Shown here in pieces: positions 1-7,188 of a stretch of DNA of 50,867 nt. The position numbers were made by a program, and so were the translations under genes. Origin of the DNA: Anaerolineales bacterium (GTDB lineage Bacteria > Chloroflexota > Anaerolineae > Anaerolineales > Villigracilaceae); contig JAFGMV010000112.1 in NCBI GenBank assembly GCA_016927315.1, positions 1 through 50,867 on the forward strand, written 5' to 3'. Below the pieces are notes generated by a model. The model was given only the letters and a program-made list of their open reading frames with translations, ran no database searches and was not told the origin of the DNA. Every line of letters begins with the position of its first letter. Positions within the stretch are counted from its first letter, which is position 1.

Positions 1-348
1 ATTTACTAAAAGATGCGCATCTTTTTGGTAAAAGGTACCGTGTGGTTTTTATTCAGCCGGGACTTCTTTTTGTTCACTCCGCCGGCAGTTCTTTTCATAT
101 CGGGGCGATTTGTGGCCGGAAGACAAAGGACTTAGTCTGGGAGTTGGGAGATTGGCAGCGGGATGGAAGAATATGGCTGCAGACGGCTCAGGGATCGGTT
201 TGCCCAGGCGGATATTTACTTGAACAAAGTCAGCCCTGAACGACTGTCACCTGTACGAGCGGCTCAGATGCGCGCCAGGCATGATAACCGTTGGCAACTT
301 GCCTGCAACTCGCCCCTAAATTGACATACACCCGAAAAGGCATCATTT
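1..348. other. Left edge without recognisable gene
   Basis: No reading frame here resembles a known protein. The longest open frames are about 65 codons and lack convincing ribosome binding sites. A short self-complementary stretch lies at 8-25. It may be the decayed flank of the pseudogene that follows, because that gene is also heavily damaged. Confidence 0.4.
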
Positions 349-1060
349 TTGAATATGCAGAACAAATTCGCTAAAACTGACTGTATAAAACCGATCTGTA
401 ATTCAAGGCAAAGCGCCCGGCGTTTCATACTCGGTCGCCGGGGATTGTGGCCTGAGATGGAAGCCCTGCAGCTCGACCCGCTCAACATCGTTGTTCGCAG
501 CCAGGAGACCGTCTTATGGGGCAGGGTGGTTGGGGTACCGGCAGGCACAGCTGCATGAAGTGATATATGCACAGAGGTAGTTCTTTGAATACGCAGGCGT
601 CCTTTTCGCATATCCAATAGAAGAGTTCCCGTACTGGAAACCGCATATGCAGCGCATGGGAACGGGGGACGAGCGCTGGACAAAGTCTGCAGCTGAAAAC
701 TGTCGGTTGCTGGATGGTATCTGCGTCGAAGGACCGCTGGGCAACCGGGATGTAAGGGAAGCTTCTCCGGTCAGGGGGAATTATCGCGGCTGCTACCGCA
801 GGGGTACTGTATTTCTGGCGCCGTTGGAAATTTCCAGCGCCCAGGGCAGGGCAAAAACGTTGTTTGATTTCGAAGACGTTGGGAGGTCTATAAATCGGCA
901 GGGCAGCGGCGCTGGGGGTATTACACCCTGGCGGTCAAAGGGTTTTGGCCGGAAGATGAGGCCTTGTGTGGTAAAGATGACTTTGCTGTCGCCTTAGAGG
1001 CCGGCTGGAGGTTTTTTTGTCGTTCCTTGGCGCTGACCATATCGAATTTTCTTCAATTGC
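349..1060 (+). pseudogene. Decayed YcaQ/AlkZ-like DNA glycosylase (winged-helix) gene
   Basis: Three frame-disjoint pieces together resemble the YcaQ/AlkZ family, winged-helix proteins that unhook interstrand crosslinks and alkylated bases. Piece one (about 400-535) reads SARRFILGRRGLWP then LQLDPLNIVVRSQ, typical of the family N-terminus with its QxD motif. After a frameshift near 535, piece two continues with HEVIYAQR, an in-frame TAG at 578-580, then FFEYAG and EEFPYWKPHMQRM, and later EGPLGNRDV. A second frameshift leads to RRWGYYTLAVKGFWPED (about 907-957), like the family C-terminal GYYxLPVL segment, and the spacing implies internal deletion. Two frameshifts, a stop and lost sequence make a functional product very unlikely. 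The family assignment is from motif order only. Confidence 0.7.
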
Positions 1061-1134
1061 ACCAGGCAGCCTTCAAAACCCTTGCGGGCGTCTGCGATAT
1101 AATGGATAGAAAAACCGGAAAAAGGAGCACTGGA

Positions 1135-2010
1135 ATGGGTATAACGGAGGAAACTCGTCAACAGTTGTTGGCAGCACAAAAGACTGAAATAACAGAGCAT
1201 CATATTTATCGGCGCCTGGCACAGCGGCTGCCGTCTGGGGATCGCAATCGGCAGATACTTGAAAAGATCGCCGCCGATGAGCTGAAACACTACCAGGTCT
1301 GGAAAGAATACACCGGTCAGGATGTTAAACCGAATCCGATATCGATCTGGTGGTACACCCTGGTTGCCAGGCTGCTGGGCTTTACCTTTGGGGTGAAGTT
1401 AATGGAAATGGGGGAAGAGAATGCACAGGTCAATTACACAGCGATTGCGAAAGCAGTTCCGGAAGCCAAGGCATTATATGATGAAGAAGAGATGCACGAA
1501 ATTGAACTGCTTGACATGCTGGACGAGGAGCACTTGCGGTATGCTGGCTCTGTGGTGTTGGGCTTGAATGATGCACTGGTAGAGTTGACCGGCGCACTGG
1601 CCGGATTGACCCTGGCGTTTCAAAATGTTGACCTGATTGCGCTTTCTGGCTTGATCACCGGTATCGCTGCGGCTTTGAGCATGGGGGCTTCGGAATATCT
1701 GTCTACCCGTTCTGAAGAAACGGATAAAAATCCAGTCCGCGCGTCAATTTACACCGGAATTGCGTACATCATTACTGTTGCTTTGTTGATCCTGCCTTAT
1801 CTAGTGCTGCAGAATTATTACCTGTGTCTGGCGATCTCTCTGACCACTGCAGTCCTGATCGTGGCTGCCTTTAACTATTATATTTCGGTCGCCAAGGGGG
1901 AACCTTTCAGGGAGCGCTTTTTTGAAATGGCAGGGCTCAGCCTGGGTGTGGCTGCCTTCAGTTTCGGTATTGGCTTCCTGGTCCGGTTGTGGCTGGGCGT
2001 GGAAGTTTAG
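1135..2010 (+). CDS. Ferritin-like domain / VIT1-CCC1 family membrane protein
   Basis: Predicted 291-residue protein with two parts. Residues about 1-140 form a helical ferritin/rubrerythrin-like domain with metal-ligand style motifs (DELKHYQVW near 50, DEEEMHEIELL near 120). Residues about 145-291 are a CCC1/VIT1-type membrane domain opening with GLNDALVELTGALAG and holding about five membrane segments. VIT1/CCC1 proteins move Fe2+ or Mn2+, and fused ferritin-like versions (MbfA-like) act as iron exporters or sequestration pumps, so metal efflux at the inner membrane is inferred. The start at 1135 is chosen for an AAGGAG about 8 bases upstream. A longer frame from 964 is open, but its first part overlaps the upstream pseudogene. 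Confidence 0.85.
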   Translation: MGITEETRQQLLAAQKTEITEHHIYRRLAQRLPSGDRNRQILEKIAADELKHYQVWKEYTGQDVKPNPISIWWYTLVARLLGFTFGVKLMEMGEENAQVNYTAIAKAVPEAKALYDEEEMHEIELLDMLDEEHLRYAGSVVLGLNDALVELTGALAGLTLAFQNVDLIALSGLITGIAAALSMGASEYLSTRSEETDKNPVRASIYTGIAYIITVALLILPYLVLQNYYLCLAISLTTAVLIVAAFNYYISVAKGEPFRERFFEMAGLSLGVAAFSFGIGFLVRLWLGVEV

Positions 2011-2054
2011 GATTGCGGCGCTAACGCTTTTGCAGGTTGAGGCTGGAAGGTCCG

Positions 2055-2086
2055 TAAAAAAGACCACCCGCGTAGCGGGTGGTCTT
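2055..2086 (-). terminator. Rho-independent terminator of the EamA gene
   Basis: A perfect 12-bp stem (2060-2071 with 2075-2086) with a 3-base loop is followed on the minus strand by a run of T. It lies directly after the stop of the leftward EamA gene at 2089. The convergent VIT1-like gene could also use the stem, but its U-run would be poor. Confidence 0.85.
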
Positions 2087-2088
2087 AA

Positions 2089-3018
2089 CTAATCCGAATT
2101 GTTTGGGACAGCAGGGTGCGCTTCAGCAGTCGTTTCCCTCTGACGTTCGGTGTTGATCAGGGCAACCGAACCGACGATTATCACCGCTGCCAGCAGCGTG
2201 CGCGGGGTCAGTGTTTCCTGGGCCAGCCAGCTGCCAAGCAGTACCGCAATCAGGGGATTAACATAAGCATACGTTCCAGCGATGGACAGAGGAACATTTT
2301 CCAGCAGCCAGACATAAGAGGTAAACCCGATCAGCGAACCGACGATGGTCAAATAGCCAAGGCTCAACCAGGACCTGGTTGAGATTGCGGTCAGGTTCAA
2401 TTCCCCGGCTTCTCCCAGGAAAAGACCGACCAGGTACAACCCGGCTGCCCCCACCAGCATTTCAATGGCAGTGTTCATTAGAACAGACGGGTGTAGTTCA
2501 GCCGTTTTGCTGATAACAGATCCGACAGACCATAAGAAGGCTGCCAGAAGCAGGAGCGAAGTTCCCTGCCAGTTGACATCCGGGAGGGTGGAAAGGTCTG
2601 AAGGGGCAACCAGCAGGGTGATGCCTGCAAAGCCGATCAGCAAACCGGTCAGGGCCAGCCGGCCTGGGCGGCTGCCGCCGGGACGCAGCGCTTCGATCAG
2701 GACCATCCACATGGGCGCCGACCCAACGATCAGGGCTGCGATCCCGGATTCGATAAACTGTTCTACCCAGGAGACAATGCCGTTGCCTCCAACCAGCAGG
2801 AACAACCCGATCAGTCCGGCTGAGCGCCAATGTTTCAGGGTTGGGGGCGGGTCGCCGGCCATCCTGCGCCAGAGATACATAGTCAGGCCGGCTGCAATAA
2901 ATCTGGAGCCGGCCATGAAAAAGGGGGGGATGGTTTCGACCGCGAAACGAATGCCGAGATACGTTGAGCCCCAGGCCAGGTAAATTGCCAGCAAAGCGAT
3001 CCAGGTTTTTGCTTTCAT
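2089..3018 (-). CDS. EamA/DMT-family exporter (YedA-like)
   Basis: A 309-residue polytopic membrane protein with about ten hydrophobic segments and two EamA repeats. The N-terminus (WIALLAIYLAWGSTYLGIR) is the classic start of the YedA/RhaT-like drug/metabolite exporter group, and RFIAAG follows where expected. Length is normal for the family. Members export amino acids or other small metabolites; the substrate cannot be read from sequence. A GGAG lies about 7 bases before the ATG. The gene appears monocistronic, ending at a strong terminator and convergent with the VIT1-like gene. Confidence 0.9.
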   Translation of the reverse strand: MKAKTWIALLAIYLAWGSTYLGIRFAVETIPPFFMAGSRFIAAGLTMYLWRRMAGDPPPTLKHWRSAGLIGLFLLVGGNGIVSWVEQFIESGIAALIVGSAPMWMVLIEALRPGGSRPGRLALTGLLIGFAGITLLVAPSDLSTLPDVNWQGTSLLLLAAFLWSVGSVISKTAELHPSVLMNTAIEMLVGAAGLYLVGLFLGEAGELNLTAISTRSWLSLGYLTIVGSLIGFTSYVWLLENVPLSIAGTYAYVNPLIAVLLGSWLAQETLTPRTLLAAVIIVGSVALINTERQRETTAEAHPAVPNNSD

Positions 3019-3059
3019 AAATTCTCCGATGAATATAGATGGTAGTATGATAACATCCG

Positions 3060-3402
3060 GTTTTCTTCCTAACCCGGCAGAGCTTTTTTGTGAACAGTGT
3101 GGCAGCGATCGGTGCGAAGTAATCGATTATTTTTGGATAACCCTGTGGCTGGGATCGGTACCACCACTGGTTTTTCCCCGACCACAGGAGCGATAGTGCG
3201 CTGCGCCCGGGCGCAGCAGATCTGTGATCTGCGAATAAGACCTTATGCTGCCGTGCGGTATTTTCAGCATCTGCAGGATGGTGATTGGCACCGTCGCGGG
3301 CAGTCCAGATATAGGCAATGTCCACTGGGGGGGCTGTTCGGGGATGAATTCGGCCTGATCCCGGTTGGATTTGAGTTCCACTTCTTGCTTATTTTGTGGT
3401 GA
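3060..3402 (-). pseudogene. Decayed MGMT/Ogt-like alkyltransferase remnant
   Basis: In one frame the minus strand reads ILQMLKIPHGSIRSYSQI, then LLRPGAAHYRS and DPSHRVIQK. This follows the order of the O6-alkylguanine-DNA alkyltransferase C-terminal domain (helix-turn-helix IPxGxxxSYxxIA, then RPxAAR, then PCHRV). The middle fits better in a neighbouring frame (VVGEKPVVVPIP), implying at least one frameshift pair. The methyl-accepting Cys is Ser here (PSHRV) in the frame that reads through, and no normal start or full-length domain is left. A stop follows shortly after the motif. The remnant lies just upstream of the EamA gene. The identification rests on a short motif series. Confidence 0.5.
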
Positions 3403-3428
3403 CAAAAAAGGCACGCCCTGCGTGCCTT
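3401..3428 (-). terminator. Terminator downstream of 6S RNA
   Basis: An 8-bp stem (3408-3415 with 3421-3428), loop CCCTG, is followed on the minus strand by TTTTTTGTC. It sits about 30 bases past the 3' side of the predicted 6S RNA and may also end read-through from the 3710-8586 operon. Confidence 0.75.
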
Positions 3429-3448
3429 AAAGTACACGTCTGTTTTGG

Positions 3449-3630
3449 CAAAGGGACACCCCGCTATGCCGTGTGTCGCAAAGTTTTGAACCTGCTTAGA
3501 GCAGGTCGGGCTTCGCTTCCGGAACTCCGCCTTGGCTCTAGCCTATCGCGTTATTCCTGTGAAATTGAGGCCCATAAAGTAATTGTTGGCTCAAAACCGA
3601 TGGTGCGGCATCACGTACAGAGCAGGGCTA
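3449..3630 (-). ncRNA. 6S RNA (predicted)
   Basis: The minus-strand transcript folds as one long interrupted hairpin of about 180 nt, the usual size of 6S RNA, which binds RNA polymerase holoenzyme in stationary phase. The closing stem pairs CCCTGCT (3621-3627) with AGCGGGG (3459-3465); further in, ATGCCG pairs with CGGCAT and GTTTTGA with TCAAAAC, leaving a large central bubble. A small hairpin (ACCTGCT/AGCAGGT) lies in the 3' side of the bubble, as in many 6S RNAs. The 3' strand contains CAAAACTTTGCGACACA, close to the conserved AAAACUGCGACGACACA of E. coli 6S, and the 5' side has TGAGCC. An extended -10 (TGGTATAAG, hexamer at 3636-3641) is placed to start it near 3630. The fold was drawn by eye, without a covariance search. 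Confidence 0.72.
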
Positions 3631-3709
3631 TATTTCTTATACCATAAACTCAATGCTGTGTGTAGGGAAATATTAAAAACTGGGCGTTACAGCGTTGTAA
3701 GCTTGATAA

Positions 3710-4333
3710 CTATATAATACTAAGATCAACAAATGCAGCCGGCTTGAAATTCAATCGCATCAGGCTGGCGCTGCGATCCCCCAGCCGGAGGATCGAAATG
3801 GATCCGGTGTCGATCATGATACGCTGGAAGTGGTCTAGTGGCATACCCAGATAGTAGGCTACCGCCAGTTTGATCGGATCGGCATGCGTGAAAATAGCGA
3901 TAAGATCTTTCGGCTTATGTGCGCGCAGGATGGTTTCAATGATGTTGACGGCTCTTGTTTGTGATTCGAGAAAACTTTCTCCTTGCGGGAAATTCATACG
4001 GGAAGGGGCGTGCTGGACTGTGTCCCAAAGTTTATTTTTCCGGAGTGATTTAAGGGACTGATTTTCCCATTTGCCGATGTCTGTGTCCGATAGTTCCGGA
4101 AATATCTTGATATCCAGCTGTTTTTGTTCTGCCAGGGGGGCTGCAGTTTCAAGGGCCCGTTCAAGCGGGCTTGAGTAGATAGCGGTAACCGGTTGTCCTG
4201 CCAGTGCTGTGGCCAGATCTGCAGCCTCCTGCAGGCCGGTCTCGTTAAGGTGGATCCCTGGCTGGCGGCCGGCAAGCTTGCCTTTTTTAACAAAGTCATT
4301 TTGCCCGTGACGGATAAGCAGGAGTAATGGCAT
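3710..4333 (-). CDS. Histidine phosphatase (phosphoglycerate-mutase-like)
   Basis: 207 residues of the histidine phosphatase superfamily. The RHG catalytic motif lies at about residues 8-10 (LLLIRHGQND), with SSPLERALETA near 55-65 and the second catalytic His in FTHADP near residue 150. Such proteins remove phosphate from small molecules or, less often, from proteins; the substrate is unknown. It begins 8 bases after the opine-dehydrogenase-like gene, so it is the last gene of that leftward operon. It may supply a dephosphorylation step for the pathway (inference). The Shine-Dalgarno match is weak, suggesting translational coupling. Confidence 0.85.
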   Translation of the reverse strand: MPLLLLIRHGQNDFVKKGKLAGRQPGIHLNETGLQEAADLATALAGQPVTAIYSSPLERALETAAPLAEQKQLDIKIFPELSDTDIGKWENQSLKSLRKNKLWDTVQHAPSRMNFPQGESFLESQTRAVNIIETILRAHKPKDLIAIFTHADPIKLAVAYYLGMPLDHFQRIMIDTGSISILRLGDRSASLMRLNFKPAAFVDLSII

Positions 4334-4340
4334 AGGTTTC

Positions 4341-5459
4341 TTAGAAAGACGTCAGAGCGCTTGCGCCTTTTCGTACAAAGCTGGTCAGTTCGCTGACACT
4401 GAAGCCTGTGATCCCAAGTTTATCAAGTGTGCGCCCTTTTCGCCAGTAGTCTGTGCGGTGGATAAAATTGGCCAGGCGTATCATTCCTTCCATGCCGCGC
4501 ACTGAGACGCCATAGCGCTGGCCCAGTGCCACGATCGGAACCAGGCTCATGGGAACATCTTCAAAGATATAGCGATGCTTCAAAGTGGGAGGCGCTTTGA
4601 TCCCGTAATAGCCGGGTTGGTTGTGAATGGCTTCATACAGATTCTCCCCTTGAACGTTATAAGCCAGTTCCAGCCATTCCTTGGCTGTGCGGGCTCGAAT
4701 GCCGAGAGAAGAGGCAACTGTAACCCGCTCACGGTCGAGCACTTCCAGGATGCGTGCAACGCCGGGGGTTACGCCGTCAATATAGAACTGGAAGTCTCCA
4801 TACGTTGCTTCAATACGACCGGCATTCAAAATTGTGATAGCCGGGTGAAATATCGCACCCATATTGTTCAATCCCGTATGCAGGACATTATCTCCGTCGA
4901 TATATTGTGGGTAAGCGGAGTGCAGCCTCTCAAGGATCTCGGGGGTATCTGTTGCCGGAAGCGCTGCTAGCGGGACGGCATCCTTAATCCTAAAAATTCT
5001 TGCCTGAGCCGGACCGTCGGAACGGCTGGCATAAATAAAGGTTTCTGCTTCGGCAACCTTAACGTTTGCAACATAACCTCGATCTTGCAGCGCTTTTCTG
5101 AATTCAATTGCTCCGCAGGTGCGCCCGGGATGCAAAATAATGAACTGGTCATTATGAAGGTAAGGGGCGCACTGGCTGGCGATCATTGCATGTGCAGAGG
5201 AAGGAGTCGCGATCATGAGGATATCTGCAAAATCGACCGCCTCACTGATGTCGGAAGTGACAAGTTGCATTTTTCCAAAGCCGGAGGGACCGCCCTCGTA
5301 ACTTTCGAGCTCAATACCTCCGCGTTCCTTAATTGCCGCAATGTGTTCGGGGGTTCGGTTGAACAGGGCTGTTTCGAAACCCATTAAAGCAAGATGGGCT
5401 GCCATGGCTTTCCCGCCATTCCCCGCTCCAATGATTGTATAACGGTATTTAGTTGTCAT
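4341..5459 (-). CDS. Octopine/nopaline dehydrogenase-family NAD(P) enzyme
   Basis: 372 residues. The N-terminus is a Rossmann fold with GAGNGGKAMAAHLA near residues 11-24. The C-terminal half is the helical opine-dehydrogenase domain, recognisable from GLNNMGAIFHPAI (probable catalytic His) followed by FYIDGVTP and LDRERVTVA. The family makes or cleaves a secondary amine between an amino acid amino group and a 2-oxoacid. Related ketopantoate-reductase-like activities are possible. Its ATG overlaps the stop of the B12-binding gene by 4 bases, so the two are almost certainly translationally coupled. The actual substrate is unknown. Confidence 0.85.
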   Translation of the reverse strand: MTTKYRYTIIGAGNGGKAMAAHLALMGFETALFNRTPEHIAAIKERGGIELESYEGGPSGFGKMQLVTSDISEAVDFADILMIATPSSAHAMIASQCAPYLHNDQFIILHPGRTCGAIEFRKALQDRGYVANVKVAEAETFIYASRSDGPAQARIFRIKDAVPLAALPATDTPEILERLHSAYPQYIDGDNVLHTGLNNMGAIFHPAITILNAGRIEATYGDFQFYIDGVTPGVARILEVLDRERVTVASSLGIRARTAKEWLELAYNVQGENLYEAIHNQPGYYGIKAPPTLKHRYIFEDVPMSLVPIVALGQRYGVSVRGMEGMIRLANFIHRTDYWRKGRTLDKLGITGFSVSELTSFVRKGASALTSF

Positions 5460-7123
5460 CCCGTTTCTATTTCCTTTGATCTGATCGCTGCCAGGCGTTC
5501 TTTCTCAGTCAGTACCTTCCCGCTGCCGGGATCTACAGGAATGCAGGCGCCGTTTTGGTTGATGCGTGTAACGATATCTCCTTTTGCGTAGCGATTGTTC
5601 TTTAGCTGTGGTGCATCCAGGATCCCCGCTGAAACTGACTTTGCCAGGATGCTGGGATCTGTCAGAGGGTCCCTGACGCCGGAAGGGGCAAGCGACTGGA
5701 TGGCTTCCAGCGTTAGTTTTGCTTCGCTGACCAGTTCCTCTTTTCGTGCCTGCACGGCAGAGTCCTGGGTCATATCTGGCTGTCCCAGGGCATTGTCAAT
5801 GGCGCGGCGTGCCATCTTGCTGGCGGCAATGATATCCTTTGCGGTGGCAGCGTGATCGGCTTCTGTGTGTCCTACAATGTGGAGGATATGCGGCCGCAGG
5901 GCCATTTGCAGGTAGATGCTGGCCGAAAGGTGGGCGCGGGCTGCGTCCTCGTCAACGGGATAACTGAGCAGTCCGGTGCGGGTTTGCTTCCAAAGGTGGA
6001 ACGAATCGTCTGTCAGCGGTTCGACTAACTCCAGGATGGCGAGCATCTTCGCCAGGTCCATCTTGTCCGAAAGCCCGGCCGGGCTGTTGAACATCAACTG
6101 GGCGATGTAATCCCTGACGCCAAAGGATTTTGCGTTGTAGGCTGACAAGTAGGCCGATGTGACGCAGATCGTGTCTGGGGCATCTCTCATTCCCCAGTGG
6201 TGCGGTTCGTTCAACTCTACCGGGATGCTGCGCTGTCCGTACCAAGACATGACTTTCTGGTGTTCACCAATCGATCCTTCCAAATCCCAGGGGCCACGGC
6301 CGTCCATATCGTTGAACCAGAAAAGCGGGATTGCACACCAGGCGATATTGATTGTCTCAACGTACATCTCGGCCAGCCTGAGGAAATCATCGGTGCCCGA
6401 ATAGGTGCGGAGCAGTGGAAAATTACCGAAGCGGCTTGCTTTAAAAAGCATCTGGTAATCTTCTTGGCTGCGAACAGGTACACCGCCTGCCCCGGTCATC
6501 CTGGGATCCTGGCGTTCGGGATGGTAAAAGTTTTCTTGTGCATCCTGATCGATCCCCAGGGAGATCACGTCGAGCGCCCCTGCCTGGGAGATCGCCTGGA
6601 TACCTTTTCGTGACGCCTCCATGGTGGGCAAACCAAAATGGTGCCGCAGGATCGGATAAGGAGACTTCCACATGATCCGGCCGATCGCGGTTTGCGGGAA
6701 GTCTTCCTCTGTCAGTTCGAGAGATTGGTCCTTCAGGTAGGCGAGAGTTGCTTCAACGGGTTCAGTACCGTCGAAGGTGCGCTCAAAGAACCCGATCTTT
6801 TTTGCCCGTTCGGCCACTGGTGGGGTACCGCCGAAGACAAACCTGACACCGGCTTCATGCAGTTCGGAGGCTTCTTCGGCAAACTCGCCCAGCAAACGCT
6901 CTCCGGTTTCAGGGGTGAGACGGTAAGAAACACCGACCAGGATTTCGTCTCCTGGGACTGCGGTTTTAAATTCATTCCTGACAACCTGAAGCATTTCCTG
7001 AATGGAAACCGCCGGTCCCAGAAAGTGGGTTTTCCAACCGGCTTTTTCGGCCAACTGCAGGAATTTCGTAACACCGGCAACATGTACACATTCTCCCAGG
7101 GCGCCGCTAATAATCGTTTTCAT
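5456..7123 (-). CDS. Cobalamin-binding, mutase-like protein
   Basis: 555 residues. Residues about 1-135 look like a B12-binding fold: GECVHVAGVTKF replaces the usual DxHxxG (the His is kept, the Asp position is Cys), followed by GWKTHFLGP, and the domain ends with FVFGGTPP and a helix plus GTEPVEATLAYL. The remainder resembles the TIM-barrel part of B12 mutases or methyltransferases, with HIVGHTEADHAATAKDI near 420. The exact family was not recognised; glutamate-mutase epsilon-like or corrinoid methyl transfer are both possible. It sits between an asparagine-synthetase-like gene (65-base gap) and an opine-dehydrogenase-like gene (4-base overlap), pointing to carbon-skeleton rearrangement of an amino acid (inference). 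No cobalamin riboswitch was seen. Confidence 0.6.
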   Translation of the reverse strand: MKTIISGALGECVHVAGVTKFLQLAEKAGWKTHFLGPAVSIQEMLQVVRNEFKTAVPGDEILVGVSYRLTPETGERLLGEFAEEASELHEAGVRFVFGGTPPVAERAKKIGFFERTFDGTEPVEATLAYLKDQSLELTEEDFPQTAIGRIMWKSPYPILRHHFGLPTMEASRKGIQAISQAGALDVISLGIDQDAQENFYHPERQDPRMTGAGGVPVRSQEDYQMLFKASRFGNFPLLRTYSGTDDFLRLAEMYVETINIAWCAIPLFWFNDMDGRGPWDLEGSIGEHQKVMSWYGQRSIPVELNEPHHWGMRDAPDTICVTSAYLSAYNAKSFGVRDYIAQLMFNSPAGLSDKMDLAKMLAILELVEPLTDDSFHLWKQTRTGLLSYPVDEDAARAHLSASIYLQMALRPHILHIVGHTEADHAATAKDIIAASKMARRAIDNALGQPDMTQDSAVQARKEELVSEAKLTLEAIQSLAPSGVRDPLTDPSILAKSVSAGILDAPQLKNNRYAKGDIVTRINQNGACIPVDPGSGKVLTEKERLAAIRSKEIETG

Positions 7124-7188
7124 TGCTAGAACCTTCTTTTTCCCCTTGCAAATTAGTAAAGATGGTTTCTATGAACTGATCAAGGCTG

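Noticed and set aside
8..25. 18-base perfect palindrome near the left edge
   Set aside because: No loop large enough for a good terminator, no flanking promoter or gene to give it a role, and such short AT-rich palindromes occur by chance.
2498..3325. Long 275-codon minus-strand frame over the EamA gene
   Set aside because: It is mostly an off-frame shadow of the EamA gene, with composition of a frame-shifted membrane protein; only its upstream part touches the MGMT-like remnant.
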